From the NCBI GenBank assembly GCA_000697355.1, contig JNEN01000752.1:1-48617 (forward strand): a DNA stretch of 48,617 nt. The letters are read 5' to 3'. Within the stretch, counting starts at the first letter, position 1. Every line of letters begins with the position of its first letter. Below, one piece after another: positions 28,078 through 39,858 of this stretch. The position numbers and the translations under genes are program-made. This DNA comes from Syncephalastrum monosporum B8922. Its lineage: Eukaryota > Mucoromycota > Mucoromycetes > Mucorales > Syncephalastraceae. The notes beneath the pieces are model-generated. The model made no database searches, had not been told where the DNA came from, and was given only the letters and a program-made list of their open reading frames with translations.

Positions 28078-28613
28078 CTAAAATTAGATAAGCAGGCATA
28101 ACTTTGTTACATGATTCGTGCGACCATGATTGTCAAGGACATTTACTTCTCAGTATATGGCTTGTGTCTGCCGTCCAGACCATCCCGTCTGATCCAATAT
28201 GACTCCAATAGATAGAAACACATAACGTACGAGCTCATAGTCATGCTCAGGTATACTGATACAGCAATATGCATAGATCATCACCTGAATGAAATATATG
28301 CTCAGTCGGTAGTCAACTATGCATTCTATAGCATTGCTCGTATATATTGTCAGTATATACTTGTTGAATTGATCATCGAACAGTCTGCTATGTATAGGCG
28401 ACGCGATAAAAGCTGCGCAAATAATATCAAGTGGACTCCATTTCATATGAATTGATCGAGGAAAAAAGGCTTTCGACGGCTTATGTATAAGGCAGACGAA
28501 GGAGATAGAGGAGATGATAACCAAGGATTGAGTGTATAAAACCAGAGATAAACTCCTTTATTGAATTAAGTATGTTACAAAGTTGATGCGACCTAGTTAA
28601 TACAAGAAGATGG
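28078..28613. other. Gap likely holding the missing 5' exon(s) of the unrecognised gene
   Basis: The minus strand contains a 125-codon open frame at 28150-28524. It includes MKWSPLDIICAAFIASPIHS and ends GRQTQAIY. It lies just upstream of the supported exons of the 26989-28077 gene. A donor (GTAAAT near 28146) is present, but no splice choice tried gave an open joined frame. It may be the N-terminal part, or chance. Confidence 0.35.
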
Positions 28614-30395
28614 CTATGTAGTAGTGTCTGAGCTCTGCTGTTGTTGTTGCTGGTGTTGCAGTTGCTGTGGATGCTGAGCGGATGAAGGAGAAATAGTCCC
28701 AGGCGCAGCAGCAGAAGGATCGGTGGTAGATGCGAGGGTAGGGTCGACGGAGCCTGTATTGCTTGAAGCAGAAGCGAGGTCCATGATGAATTCAGAGAGG
28801 GATGGGTCGAGCGAAGGCGTGGGCGAGGTTGGGAGCCATGCAACAGAGAAGGGAACGTTGGTGAAAGGCAAGCTGAGGAGATGCGAGGTGTTGGGCAGAT
28901 TGGCGAGGGTATAGAGGCGGGGGGCGGGGGGGGACACAGCGCCCTTGACCTTGGAGTACGTTCGAAGGTGGTTGGCAACCTCAGCGCGGCGTGCAACGAT
29001 GTGCTCGGTGACACGGCGATCGAGGGGTACCGAGAAATCAAGGTTCTCGTGGATAGGCTGCAAGGCCTGGATGATTTCGGTCGCTTCGGGCCTGTTTTCG
29101 GGGCGGGGCTCGAGACAGGCGACATAGAGTTTCTGATACCACTCGGGGACGGGCACGTGTTCGATGCGATAGACATTATCGTCGCCGGCGGCGGTGGTGC
29201 TATCGAGCAGAACATCGGGGGACGGGAAGATGACTTTGGAGACGAGCTGCCAGATGATGACGCCCAGACTGTAAATGTCTGATTTCTCCGTGTAGATGCC
29301 CTGGCGCACCTCGGGCGCAATGTAAGGCAGGCGGCCATAGACGGCTTTGGTGAGGGCTGTCACGGACGAGGATTCTTTGGAAGGGGTGGAAAAGCGATAG
29401 TCGACGAGAAAATAATCGCTATCAGTGCACACAATGTTCCGCGGATGCACGTTTCGGTGACACATGCCCACTTTATGCAAATCGGCGAGGTTGGCAGCCA
29501 GGCGTAAGATCGTACCCGTGATGGTTTTTAGGTCGAGATCACCCAAGGGCAATTGCTGCATGTGGTCCTCGAGATTGCCGTCATTACTCAACTTCATGAC
29601 CATCATAAGATCACCCGTGCTCTCACATACAGTCAGGCCTTGGAAGAGGAGTGGTAAAAAGGCCTTCGACTGGACGGAGATCTAGTTTTCCAACATTTGA
29701 CATTAGCATCTCCAGCCAGTGGGGGGAGGGATGGATAGCATGAAATATGTGGAATATGTGGGACATACCTCGTTGAGTATCTTGTCATCGACGATCTTGA
29801 CAGCAATCCGGAGGGGTTCGAGGTCATAGGGTTGTGAGATGGTCGTAGAATAGACAGCCGAGAAGCCGCCGGCACCAATGAATTGCATGGAGGAGAACCA
29901 GGACCAGGGAAACCACTGCATGTAAGGGTCGAGCTCGTCGTGGTAGAATTGGGCAACGGCCTTGCGAGCACGGGGATGTGCGGTGGCAATGACCAGCTCG
30001 CGGCCGTACTTTTCGCCGAGTGCTCTGTAGGACAGTTGCTGGCGCCAAATGAGCGACCAATGCTACATAGTGGGACATGCGAAAAGCAAACGGTAGGCGT
30101 GAGAAATTGACCTGGCAACGGTTGGCACACACACAGCAGCAATGATTATATTTACCCAGCCGTGGTCGAACTTGATGGCATTCTCTGTACAGTAGTCGCA
30201 GATCTCTTGGTACAGCTGGGCCAGTTTCTCTGGCACAGACGTCATGTAAAAAGCATCGGCAATGATCAAATTCTCAAGTCCAAATTCGTGAGGATAAGCT
30301 TCGATCAGACTTGTCACAGCCAGCCGTGTTTGCTGCAGAAGCTCATCCTGTACTTGTCGATTTACGAGTTGCTCGAGTGCGATGTTTGTGTTCAT
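28614..30395 (-). CDS. Protein-kinase-fold protein with degenerate catalytic motifs (probable pseudokinase)
   Basis: Three exons: 30395-30156, 30062-29769 and 29681-28614. They give 533 residues. The helical N-terminus (1-135) has no recognised domain. The kinase domain runs about 135-400. It has a glycine loop IGAGGFSAVY (about 143), the ATP-anchoring lysine in IAVKIV (about 168), and APEV with DIYSLGVIIWQL (D/G-x-x-S-x-G) in the C-lobe. The catalytic loop reads HRNVHPRN instead of HRDxKxxN, so the catalytic Asp is Asn. The Mg-binding DFG is replaced by DYR. The magnesium-loop change and lost base make normal phosphotransfer unlikely, while nucleotide binding could persist. The tail is Ser/Pro-rich and ends in a Gln repeat. 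Fungi of this group carry many divergent kinase-like proteins. It lies head to head with the PDK1-type kinase, 922 bases apart. The role is unknown. Confidence 0.85.
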
Positions 30396-31317
30396 TCAAC
30401 GGGTGAAGGCGCGAAGTATGAAATAAGTATGAAATAAGTATATATATATAAAAAAAAAAAAAAGAGTTAGAATAGAATGCAATAGAATAGACCAGTCGTG
30501 GATGATAGAATTGAAAGAGAGTGGGGTGTGTGGGGTTAATAAAAAGATGTGGAGCAAAGAAACGGAAGAAGAAGAAGAAACGAGGATACGTGAGAGAGAG
30601 AGAGAGAGAAGTGAATGACTGGGGGGAGGGGCAAGTGCAGGTGGATGTGTTGTGTGTGGCCAATATCGGGACCGAGAAAAAAAAAAGTGAAGTAAGGTTT
30701 GAGGCGGATAAAAAAGCTTGTCCATAAATGGAAAGTGCGTGACAGCACCTCCTTCGTTCATTTTCGCTTCTCTGCCATACCTGTCCGCTCTACCCGGGCC
30801 TCGTGTCCGCTTTCTCACACGTTACGATCTATAAATAATAACATGTACTCTGTTTTTACTATAACCATGCTTCACGCTATTCTTTAAACTGTAAAGTACG
30901 ACTGCACATCAAAAATACTGTATATAAACGAGAAGATCACAGATCACCTTGGAATACGGACGTTGATACCGTAGAAATTTACCATATAGAGAAAATTACA
31001 CATACAGTACATACTGTATGTATAGTCTATACATTTTCTATGTGGATGTACACATAAAGAGAAACAGAGTTAAACATGAAATGAAAACAAATTAAGGAGA
31101 CTGTATCCTAAGGCGAGAGGAAATAGATGCTATTAGGCACGTATGCATTGCCTGCCAGGCAGTGAATAGTAAAACAGTGATGAAAGGAAAAAGATTTGAT
31201 ATCCAGGGGCACTCTTTATTGGAGAATACGAAAAAGTCCGGGCATACAAGACTTGTCTTGTCTTACATTCGCAACTTGGAATCCCCTTCACTCCCTTTCA
31301 AATCCGCGCATGTGCTG
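30396..31317. other. Shared intergenic region between two divergent kinase-fold genes
   Basis: This 0.9 kb region lies between the minus-strand pseudokinase and the plus-strand PDK1-type gene. It contains A-runs (about 30451-30463), an AG repeat near 30594-30608, a C/T-rich tract antisense to it, and a 9-bp inverted repeat at 31001-31020. If translation of the PDK1-type gene starts at 31162 rather than 31318, its right end is shorter. Confidence 0.6.
31001..31020. repeat. Perfect 9-bp inverted repeat with 2-base centre
   Basis: CATACAGTA-CA-TACTGTATG. The arms are perfectly complementary. It lies in the shared upstream region of the two kinase-fold genes. It could be a dimeric protein-binding site or a chance palindrome in AT-rich DNA. 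Confidence 0.5.
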
Positions 31318-33745
31318 ATGCCCTTGACTTCTTCCTTGGAGGCGGAAGATCTGCCGCAGATGATTCAAGCTGAACCCGACGCTCTTGCCGAAACGACAGC
31401 CAGCACCGATCCACCCATCCCTGCCGTTACCTCGCCTGCGCCTGCGACCACGCCCACGCCCACGCCTGCTACTCCTGCTACTCCTGCTACTCCTCCTGCT
31501 ACTTCTACCGGCCCTCCGCAGCAACCAAAGACAACCACCGACGTCGACGATCCCTCCCATCCGCTTTATCGCCATAGACGCACCGTCGCTGATTTCGAAT
31601 ATGGCCCTATCCTCGGTGAAGGCAGCTACTCCACTGTAAGTTACTGCTTGGCTTGCATGAGAAAAAGAAAAGAAAAAACCCAGAGAAACAAAAGGAAAAG
31701 AGGCCATGGAAACTCACGACGCTTTAATCGAAAAGGTCCTTGTGGGACGTGACAAGAACACCGGAGCTTATTATGCTGTCAAAAAACTTGATAAGGCCCA
31801 CATTGTGCAAAATGACAAGGTCAAATATGTCATGATTGAACGCGACGCTCTTTCCAAAATGAACCACCCCAGCATCGTTAGACTCTATTGGACCTTCAAA
31901 GACAGCAGGAGTTTATGTACGTATCTGTTTGCTTTCTTTCCTTGTGTTTGTATCTTCCATGGGACTTATATTATGCAGACTACGTGCTCGACTTGGCAAG
32001 GAACGGCGAACTATACACCTACATACGAAGGGTAAGAAGTGCGTCCGTCTTATCATGATCCATTTTCCTCACTTCTTCATTGTTTAATTAAATTGAAGCT
32101 GGCTCCTTTTGATTTGGATACCACGCGGTTCTATGCCGCTGAAATTCTTGTTGCTATTGAACACATCCACAGTCGAGGCGTCATCCATCGGTAAGCCGCC
32201 TTTTATTCGATCTTCTCTGTATCTGACGTTTTATTTATAATTAGGGATATCAAACCAGAAAAGTAAAATGCAATGCACGGACCTTTGAACCCAAGGTTCG
32301 CTAACATCTATCTTGCATCAGTATTTTGATAGACGACAATATGCATGTCAAGATTACCGATTTTGGGTCGGCAAAAATACTTCAGCCAGGCTCAGATGAC
32401 GAAGGAAATGGTAAGGGAAAATAGAACATCTGGAAAACGAACGATTCTAAGCGCATCACACACAGAAGGAGTAGGACGGTCACGCTCCTTTGTGGGAACC
32501 GCCGAGTATGTATCCCCAGAACTTCTCAAGAGTGAGCCGACGCGGGACGAGTAAGTTTGTGAAAAAAAAAAAGAAAAAAACCAGAAAAGCAGGAATTTAA
32601 GGCACGATGCTTACTATCATTTTTATCTGTTATCGTCCCTGTTATTCTGGTAACAGAGCTGACTTGTGGGCCTTGGGATGCGTTATATACCAAATGCTCG
32701 TCGGGAAATCACCGTTCAAGGCCGCGACGGATTACTTGATTTTTCAGAAAATCAAGAACCTCGAGTACACCTTTCCAGACGAATTCCCCGAGGTGGCCAG
32801 GGATCTCGTACAAAAGCTACTCCAGTTGGATCCTAACGAACGCCTCGGATCACGGCAGTCGGGCGGTACAGAGGTCCTAAGACAGCACCCATTCTTTGAG
32901 GGCATCGACTGGGACCACCTCTTTGAGTCCAAGGCACCGCCACTGAAGGAGCGGCTCGACGAGAAGCTCAAGGAGATGCGGCAGCGTACGCCGGCCGATA
33001 ATGAGTTGGACATGTGCTTTGATACCGCGGACGAAAACCCATTCAGCGACCAACCCTCCATACCGGACTCGTCTGACGACGATGATGATGACTCGATCGG
33101 GCAGCCGCCGCCGTCTGGGATGCGGCCAATACCGTCGGCTTATCGCCACCACCACCAACACCACCAACACCACCAATACCACCACCATCGCCATCCTTCC
33201 ACCTCCTACCCAAGTTCACCCATTCACCACTCGCGTAACCCCTCCTCGTCGTCCTCTTCCCACGCACCGATGCGTCCTTCCTCCACATCACAGAGCTCGA
33301 CCCTCGACCGCCTGGGCGAGCAGTCCCACCCGCCCTGGATATCACACTTGTTTCCCAACGAGTCGATTGTGCATGCGGGTTTGGTGCTGCGAAGACGCGC
33401 CTTCTTTTCAAAGAAGCGGTTCTTGATCCTGACGAATCGGCCGAGGCTGCTCTATATGGATGAAGGGTCGGCTCCGGACGGGTCAGGTGGCACTTTGCGT
33501 GGTGAGATTGCGTGGACACCGCAGCTCTTACCCGAATTGAAGACAAAATCCCAATTCTGTATACGCACGGTAAGCCCAGAAAATGGGATATGCATTGCAT
33601 CCATGAGGAATGGCAGCTTATCTAAATGCTCATTTGCTTCTAGCCTCAGAAATCATTCACGTTTGAAGATCCTAAGGGCCAGGCGCAAGAGTGGGTGAAC
33701 ATTATCAATTCCATGCTTGTAGATAGTTTCGGCGTGGCCGCTTAA
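31318..33745 (+). CDS. PDK1-type (3-phosphoinositide-dependent kinase 1/Pkh-like) protein kinase
   Basis: Nine exons: 31318-31635, 31736-31916, 31979-32031, 32099-32190, 32245-32262, 32322-32410, 32475-32550, 32657-33569 and 33644-33745. They give 613 residues from the ATG at 31318. An in-frame ATG at 31162 would add 52 residues. The Pro/Thr-rich N-terminus is followed by the kinase domain: glycine loop GEGSYSTV, AVKKLDK, HRDIKPEN (about 214), TDFGSAK (about 236) and activation loop SFVGTAEYVSPELL, the PDK1-type autophosphorylated loop. A His/Ser-rich linker (about 410-450) leads to a C-terminal PH domain (about 480-610) with AGLVLRRRAFFSKKRFLILT. PDK1/Pkh kinases phosphorylate the activation loop of AGC kinases such as Ypk, Sch9 and PKC downstream of sphingolipids or phosphoinositides. 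The exon encoding the catalytic loop DIKPE is only 18 nt. All catalytic residues are present. Confidence 0.93.
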
Positions 33746-35106
33746 GCCTACCCGCAGCACATGATTTTTTTGCCATGTGGATATCAATCGATCAGGAAAT
33801 ACAAATGATGAACCCACTTTCCATGTTGCGATAGCTATCATAATACGAAGCTGTTATAGACAAGAGGTGAGGGATTTATTGTGCTGTATCATAAGAAGGA
33901 GTGGCAGTTTGTGGGAACGACCGACTTTCTTTCTTACCGAATGAACTGAGTTCGCTGTTCTTATGGTAGAATGAGGCTGCACACTTTTTTTCTACTTTCC
34001 ACGTACTTGGTCCCATAGATATAATCTCTATTTCTTTTTTCTACAGCACTTGCGCTCCTTCCTCTCATCACCGACCAATAGCCCATTAGATTCACTGACT
34101 GAAGCAAACAATAAACTTGACGACGAATTTGATCGACGAAGCCTCAGTAAGCCCTAATTATTTAACGCCTCCTCTCCGAGATATTGCGCTTGTTATCCTT
34201 TTTCATCGTAGATGAAGATGAGGAACAATCGTACTCTTCAAACATTTGTGTATCATACAATTATGCGGGTTAAGATATACTTACATTTTTCGACTGATGA
34301 TTTGAGTGCTCGTGCTGCTGCAAAGAACAAGGCTTTCATGTATACCCAGCACGAAGATGGGTGCTGCCATATCGTGAAAGATCCTGACAGCATATCCGAA
34401 AAGCGCAAAAGCTCTGTTATCCTGGCATACTCTGCGATGAACATCAAAGTTTTATGATAGAATCGGTTGACGAGCGGTTCGATTGGGTAGAAAAATGAGG
34501 TAAGGCTGACACGGACTATAGAATAAACTGTGTTGATTCTCGATGATAGTTTAGAGCGTACTATGACCTGGTCAAATAAAAAATTCTTGCAATGGCAGCT
34601 ATCCAGAAAAGAAGGTCAAAAACGACCACTATGTGGAACTTCCATGCAGTATCATTATATCAGTACAGACAAACTCTCGGCTACTTCAACAACAGTCGCA
34701 GAGACGGCGGACATCGATGAAGGTGATAGCGGTCGATTTATGTACTTGAGATTGAGATACACACTTATGCCCTACTTATTTTCCAATCCTCCCTCAATAA
34801 TGCTATCACGGCAACCAAATAAATAAAAGGCATGTTCCCCAAACATATTTGCACAATTTCTTTTGCCAATATATTTATAAGAAGAGCATGTGCGTCTTTG
34901 TATCGGGAGAGTGTGTCTCGGTGTTCTAAAATATGTGCCATCCATTGTAGAAGGACTGTATCGTATAGAACGGAGAAGAGTGATGTTTGATGAGTCACAC
35001 CTGTCATGAGGGCCGTTAGTGTGGCTTGTAAAATCTTTGGTCCTGATGGAATTGGAATTTTCCCTCCGTGAGTTCCGGGACTGTGCAGCCGGGTATCTTT
35101 ATTGTA
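33746..35106. other. Gap with coding-like segments but no complete gene
   Basis: On the plus strand, 33872-33949 reads IVLYHKKEWQFVGTTDFLSY. Segments 34047-34146 and 34212-34273 join over a GTAAGC..TAG intron to give FLSSPTNSPLDSLTEANNK, then DEFDRRSLNEDEEQ, and end VSYNYAG before a TAA. A GTGGGA donor after WQF would join the first segment to the second in frame. No ATG in frame was found. Further right, 34212-34457 and 34530-34826 hold protein-like frames that lack usable starts or splice borders. This may be an eroded gene or a gene whose first exon I could not find. Confidence 0.35.
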
Positions 35107-38100
35107 ATGAGTGTCTCACTCGCTGACGGTAGGTTCTAGTTCTTATAATAGCCTTCGTATATCGTCTGTAGTCCTCATGTCTTCATCTTTTTCATTCTAG
35201 TGACTGGGCAGTTCAAGTAAGACGACAAATAACGCGTCATGGTGTCTTGGACGACATTACGCGGGTCACTAAACTTTTTCCTTTCCGCATGACAGCTTCC
35301 CCAAGGAGGAGGAGAAAATTCTCGCCTTCTGGAGGGAAATTGACGCCTTCAACACTTCGCTCAAGTTGAACGAGAACAAGACGCCGTACACCTTTTTCGA
35401 CGGTCCTCCGTTTGCCACCGGCCTGCCTCACTACGGCCATTTGCTTGCGGGTACCATCAAGGTAAACTTGATCATTATAAAGGCGAATGGCGCAGCTCAC
35501 TCTTGTATCACTGGTACTGACTTAGGATATCGTCACCCGTTATGCACACAACACGGGCCACCATGTCGAGCGTCGCTTCGGCTGGGACACCCACGGCCTG
35601 CCTGTCGAGTACGAAATTGACAAGAAGCTTAACATTAAGGTGAGATCAGGGGAGAGAGAGAGAGAGGAAGGAAGAAATGCGTCTGTGGCATTATCCATTG
35701 GCTAACGCTTGCCGCGTCTTAGGGCAAAGATGATGTCTTGAAGATGGGCATTGAAAACTACAACGCCGAGTGCCGCGCGATTGTCATGCGTTATTCAAGC
35801 GAGTGGCGCAAGACCGTCGAGCGCATGGCCCGTTGGATCGATTTCGACAACGATTACAAGACACTGAACCCTACCTTCATGGAGAGTGTCTGGTGGGTCT
35901 TCAAGCAGCTCTTTGAGAAGGGCCAGGTTTACCGGGGTCAGAAGGTCATGCCCTACTCGACCGCTTGCCACACCCCGCTGTCCAACTTTGAGTCGTCGCA
36001 GAACTACAAGGATGTCAACGACCCTGCTAGTAAGCATAATAAGAAACAATCGTATATCATTATGTTAATCTCTGATCTTACAACATTACCCAGTTGTCGT
36101 CGGTTTTCCTTTGCTGAGCGACCCCAGCACCCAGTTGTTAGCGTGGACGACGACACCCTGGACCCTGCCTTCGTGTTTGGGTGTGACGGTGCACCCCGAC
36201 TTTGAGTACATCAAGATCAAGGACGAGCTGACGGGCAACCAGTACATCCTGATGGAGAAACTCCTGACCTCGCTGTACAAGGACCCCAAGAAGGCCAAGT
36301 TCACCATCCTCGACCGCTACAAGGGTAAGGACATGAAAGGCTGGGAGTTCGAGCCCATGTTCCCTTACTTTGAGAGCGAGTTTAAGGGCAAGGCTTACAA
36401 GGTCATGGTCGACACCTACGTCACCGATGACTCTGGTACCGGTATTGTCCAGAACGCCCCTGCCTTTGGTGAGGACGATTACCGCGTTTGTCTCGAGCAT
36501 GGCGCCATCGCTGCCGATGGCTTCTTGCCCTGCCCCATTGACGAGAAGGGCTGCTTCACCGAGGCTGTGACCGACTATGCCGGCCAGTATGTCAAGGAGG
36601 CGGACAAGCAAATCCAGAAGGATCTCAAGCAGCGTGGCCGCTTGATCGTCCAATCCCAGATGATGCATAGCTACCCCTTCTGCTGGCGTTCAGACACGCC
36701 CTTGATCTACCGTGCCGTTCCCTCCTGGTTTGTGCGCGTCCAGCCCGTGATTGACAAAATTCTTGCCTGCAACGACAAGATGCGCTGGTCTGTTTTTGAA
36801 TGAAAACCAGAAAAAGACAGTATGGATTGGCTAATGGCCTCTTTGCGTGTGTTTAGGGTCCCAAGCTTTGTCCAGGAGAAGCGTTTTGCCAATTGGATCG
36901 CCAACGCACGCGACTGGAATATTTCACGTAACCGTTACTGGGGTACGCCCATTCCTCTTTGGGTGAGCGATGACTTTGAAGAGATCGTGGCCGTTGGCTC
37001 GATCAAGGAGCTCGAGGAGCTCAGCGGTGTCTCGCCCATTACCGACATCCATCGTGAGAGGTATAAAAGAGGAGGGAATTGATACAGTGAAGAAGAAAGC
37101 GTAGGTCTCACGCCTTTCTGTTGGTAGCATTGACAAAATTACCATTCCCTCCAAGACGGGCCGCGGTCAGCTGCGCCGTATCGAGGAAGTCTTTGACTGT
37201 TGGTTCGAGTCTGGTTCAATGCCCTACGCTCAGCAACATTATCCCTTTGAGAACGCCTCCAAGTTCGAAAGCGCCTTCCCTGCCGATTTCATTTCGGAGG
37301 GTATTGACCAGACCCGTGGTTGGTTCTACACCCTGCTCGTCTTGTCGACGCACCTCTTCAATGAGCCGCCTGCCAGAAATGTCATCGTCAGCGGTTTGGT
37401 CCTTGCCAGGTATGTCAGGAAAAATAAGGAACAAGAGATGACAAGGTGCTTATGCCGCGTTTTATAGTGATGGTAAGAAGATGAGCAAGCGCTTGAAGAA
37501 CTACCCCGACCCGAACACGATCCTGGACCAGTACGGTGCGGATGCACTGCGTCTGTATCTGATCAACTCGCCTGTCGTGCGTGCCGAGACGCTGCGCTTT
37601 AAGGAGGAGGGCGTCAAGGAAATTGTGTCCAAGGTGTTCTTGCCCTGGTACAATGCCTTCAAGTTCTTCTACACGCAGACAGCTGTCCTCAAGAAGGTAA
37701 AACCAAGCATTACATGCTCCGTGCAAAGATAACTCACTCAAGCATGGATGTATCATTATTACTGGCTATCAGGAATTCGATTATGACTTCCAGTACCAGC
37801 CTGACATGAAGAAGTCGGAGAACGTGATGGACCGCTGGATCCTGGCCTCATGCCAGTCCCTGATCAAGTTCATCCGTGAAGAGATGGGTGCTTACCGTCT
37901 GTACACGGTCGTGCCGCGTCTGCTGCGCTTGATTGATCTGCTGACGAACTGGTACGTCCGGTTTAACCGCAAGCGGTTGAAGGGTGAGAACGGTTTGGAG
38001 GATGCCAAGCAGGCGATGAACTCGCTCTTTGAGGTGCTTTTCACGCTGTGCAAGACCATGGTAAGAGATTAAAAAAGGTGACCGGCATTTTGCTCATTCT

Positions 38101-39090
38101 GTTTTTCAATAGGCCCCCTTCACGCCCTACTTGACGGAGAACATGTATCAATCCTTGAAGCGCTTCATACCCAAGGACCCTAGTGTCGTGGACGATCGGT
38201 CCATCCATTTCCTGGACTTCCCAAGTGTTCGGGAGGAGTACTTTGACCCCGAAATCGAGCGTGCTGTCGGTCGCATGCAGGCCGTCATTGAGCTGGGCCG
38301 TACTATTCGTGAGCGCAAGAACGTGTCGCTCAAGACGCCACTCAAGGAGCTGGTTGTCATCCACCACGACAAGCAGTACCACGAAGACATCCGATCCCTC
38401 GAGTCGTACATTGTCGAGGAGCTCAACGTGCGCGAGATCCTCGTGACCGCGGACGAACAGCAGTACGGTGTCAAGTACAAGGCCCAGGCTGACTGGAAGA
38501 CGCTCGGCCAGAAACTGCGCAAGGATCTGGCCAAGGTCAAGAAAGCCCTTCCGTCGGTCACGAGCGAGATGGTTCAGGATTATGTCAAGAACAAGGAGAT
38601 GGTGCTTGACGGCATCAAGCTCACCGAGGAAGACCTGAACGTGATCCGCTACTTTGATGGCGAGAATGCGCGCTACGAGACCAACTCGGACCGTGACGTG
38701 CTAATTCTTTTGGACTGCCAGCGGTATCCCGAGCTTGAACAAGAGGGTGTCGCGCGTGAGGTGATTAACCGCGTCCAGCGTCTGCGCAAGGCGTCTGGTC
38801 TGCTCCCAACCGACGATATCTACATGTACTACAATATCTTGGCGGACCCCAACAATGAGCTCGAGAACGCGCTGACGTCCCAACAGGCGGTTCAGGTCAA
38901 GGTTCTCAAGAAGCCTGTTCTGCCTTCCAAGGACAAGCCTGACACTGTGGAAGTGTTTTGTTCGGAGGACATCACGGTAAGTTGGAAGAAATTTTAAAAT
39001 TAATATGGAAGAAAGGCTGAATCCTCATTATTATTTTGTTTACAGATCAACAAGTCCTCGTTCACTCTAATTTTCGCCAAAGACAAATAA
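35107..39090 (+). CDS. ILS1: Isoleucine--tRNA ligase, cytosolic
   Basis: Twelve exons: 35107-35128, 35201-35216, 35296-35461, 35526-35639, 35723-36029, 36094-36787, 36857-37060, 37128-37409, 37468-37696, 37773-38060, 38113-38976 and 39046-39090. They give 1076 residues, the size of eukaryotic cytosolic IleRS. The start ATG is in a 22-nt first exon, followed by a 16-nt exon. Class I signatures are PHYGH (HIGH motif, about residue 56) and KMSKR (about 606). Flanking blocks are [40 protein letters not shown] in the editing domain, [11 protein letters not shown], and [13 protein letters not shown] with [14 protein letters not shown]. The enzyme attaches isoleucine to tRNA-Ile in the cytoplasm and edits mischarged valine. 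The donor of exon 6 is GTCTGT, a weak form, but the splice restores the conserved [16 protein letters not shown]. No mitochondrial presequence is seen at the start. Confidence 0.97.
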
Positions 39091-39133
39091 TTCAGTCATG
39101 ATGCATTGTGTGTAGAAGGAGTACAGTAGAAAT

Positions 39134-39139
39134 AATAAA
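39134..39139 (+). terminator. Candidate poly(A) signal of the isoleucyl-tRNA synthetase gene
   Basis: AATAAA lies 44 bases after the stop codon. Position fits a polyadenylation signal. Inferred only. Confidence 0.4.
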
Positions 39140-39297
39140 CATATCAAACGATTTAGTTTTTCCCGCGCATTTCTATGTGCATGGATGTATGCATGTATGA
39201 GTCACGTTACCCATGACAACGTTGCGTTATGATGTCTGTTGTCTGGGTTCAAATGGTGTTTCATATATCGCGCGCTTGGTTTCGGGGTCTTTTCAAC

Positions 39298-39805
39298 ATG
39301 TCTGACGAGGAATTAGATGATCCGCAGGTGCTAAGGGCTAAAGTCGAGCAATTCCGTGATCGCTGCAAAGAGATTCTCGGCTACTGTGACCAACAATGGA
39401 AACACGTCGTTGGGATTTACCGGTATAAGAACTCACTCTCGGCGGAAGCGCAGTTCTTGGAAAAGGTGTGAAGAGTCGTGAGTGCAAAGTCACTTTCAAA
39501 GAAAGCCTGAAGGAATAACATAATACCAAAGCTGCTGGAAAACCCAGACATGATCAAGAAGGAATACGTACATTCGACGAATATGAGCTACCTGGAAGCG
39601 GTGCACGAGACGATGACGGAAACACGGCAAATTACGGAGGTGATGCAGCTTTTCAGCGTGCCACCTGACAACGAGGCTATCTGGATGTCGCGGGCGGCAT
39701 TGATGCGGAACCGGAGCGTTAAAGTAGACCTGGTAGCCGAACAGGGCTTGGCGTGGATCAAGGTAAAATAATAATAACGATCACAACCCATCTATTTGTG
39801 TGTAT

Positions 39806-39858
<53 letters not shown>

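Noticed and set aside
28481..29338. 285-codon minus-strand ORF
   Set aside because: It overlaps the kinase-fold gene in another frame and its protein is a Pro/Ser/Arg-rich shadow with no motif.
31385..31639. Leu/Pro/Arg-rich ORF overlapping the PDK1-type gene
   Set aside because: It is a repeat-derived shadow of the Thr/Pro-rich N-terminus in another frame.
34474..34488. GGTTCGATTGG resembling a tRNA B box
   Set aside because: No matching A box, acceptor stem or T-loop pairing could be found around it.
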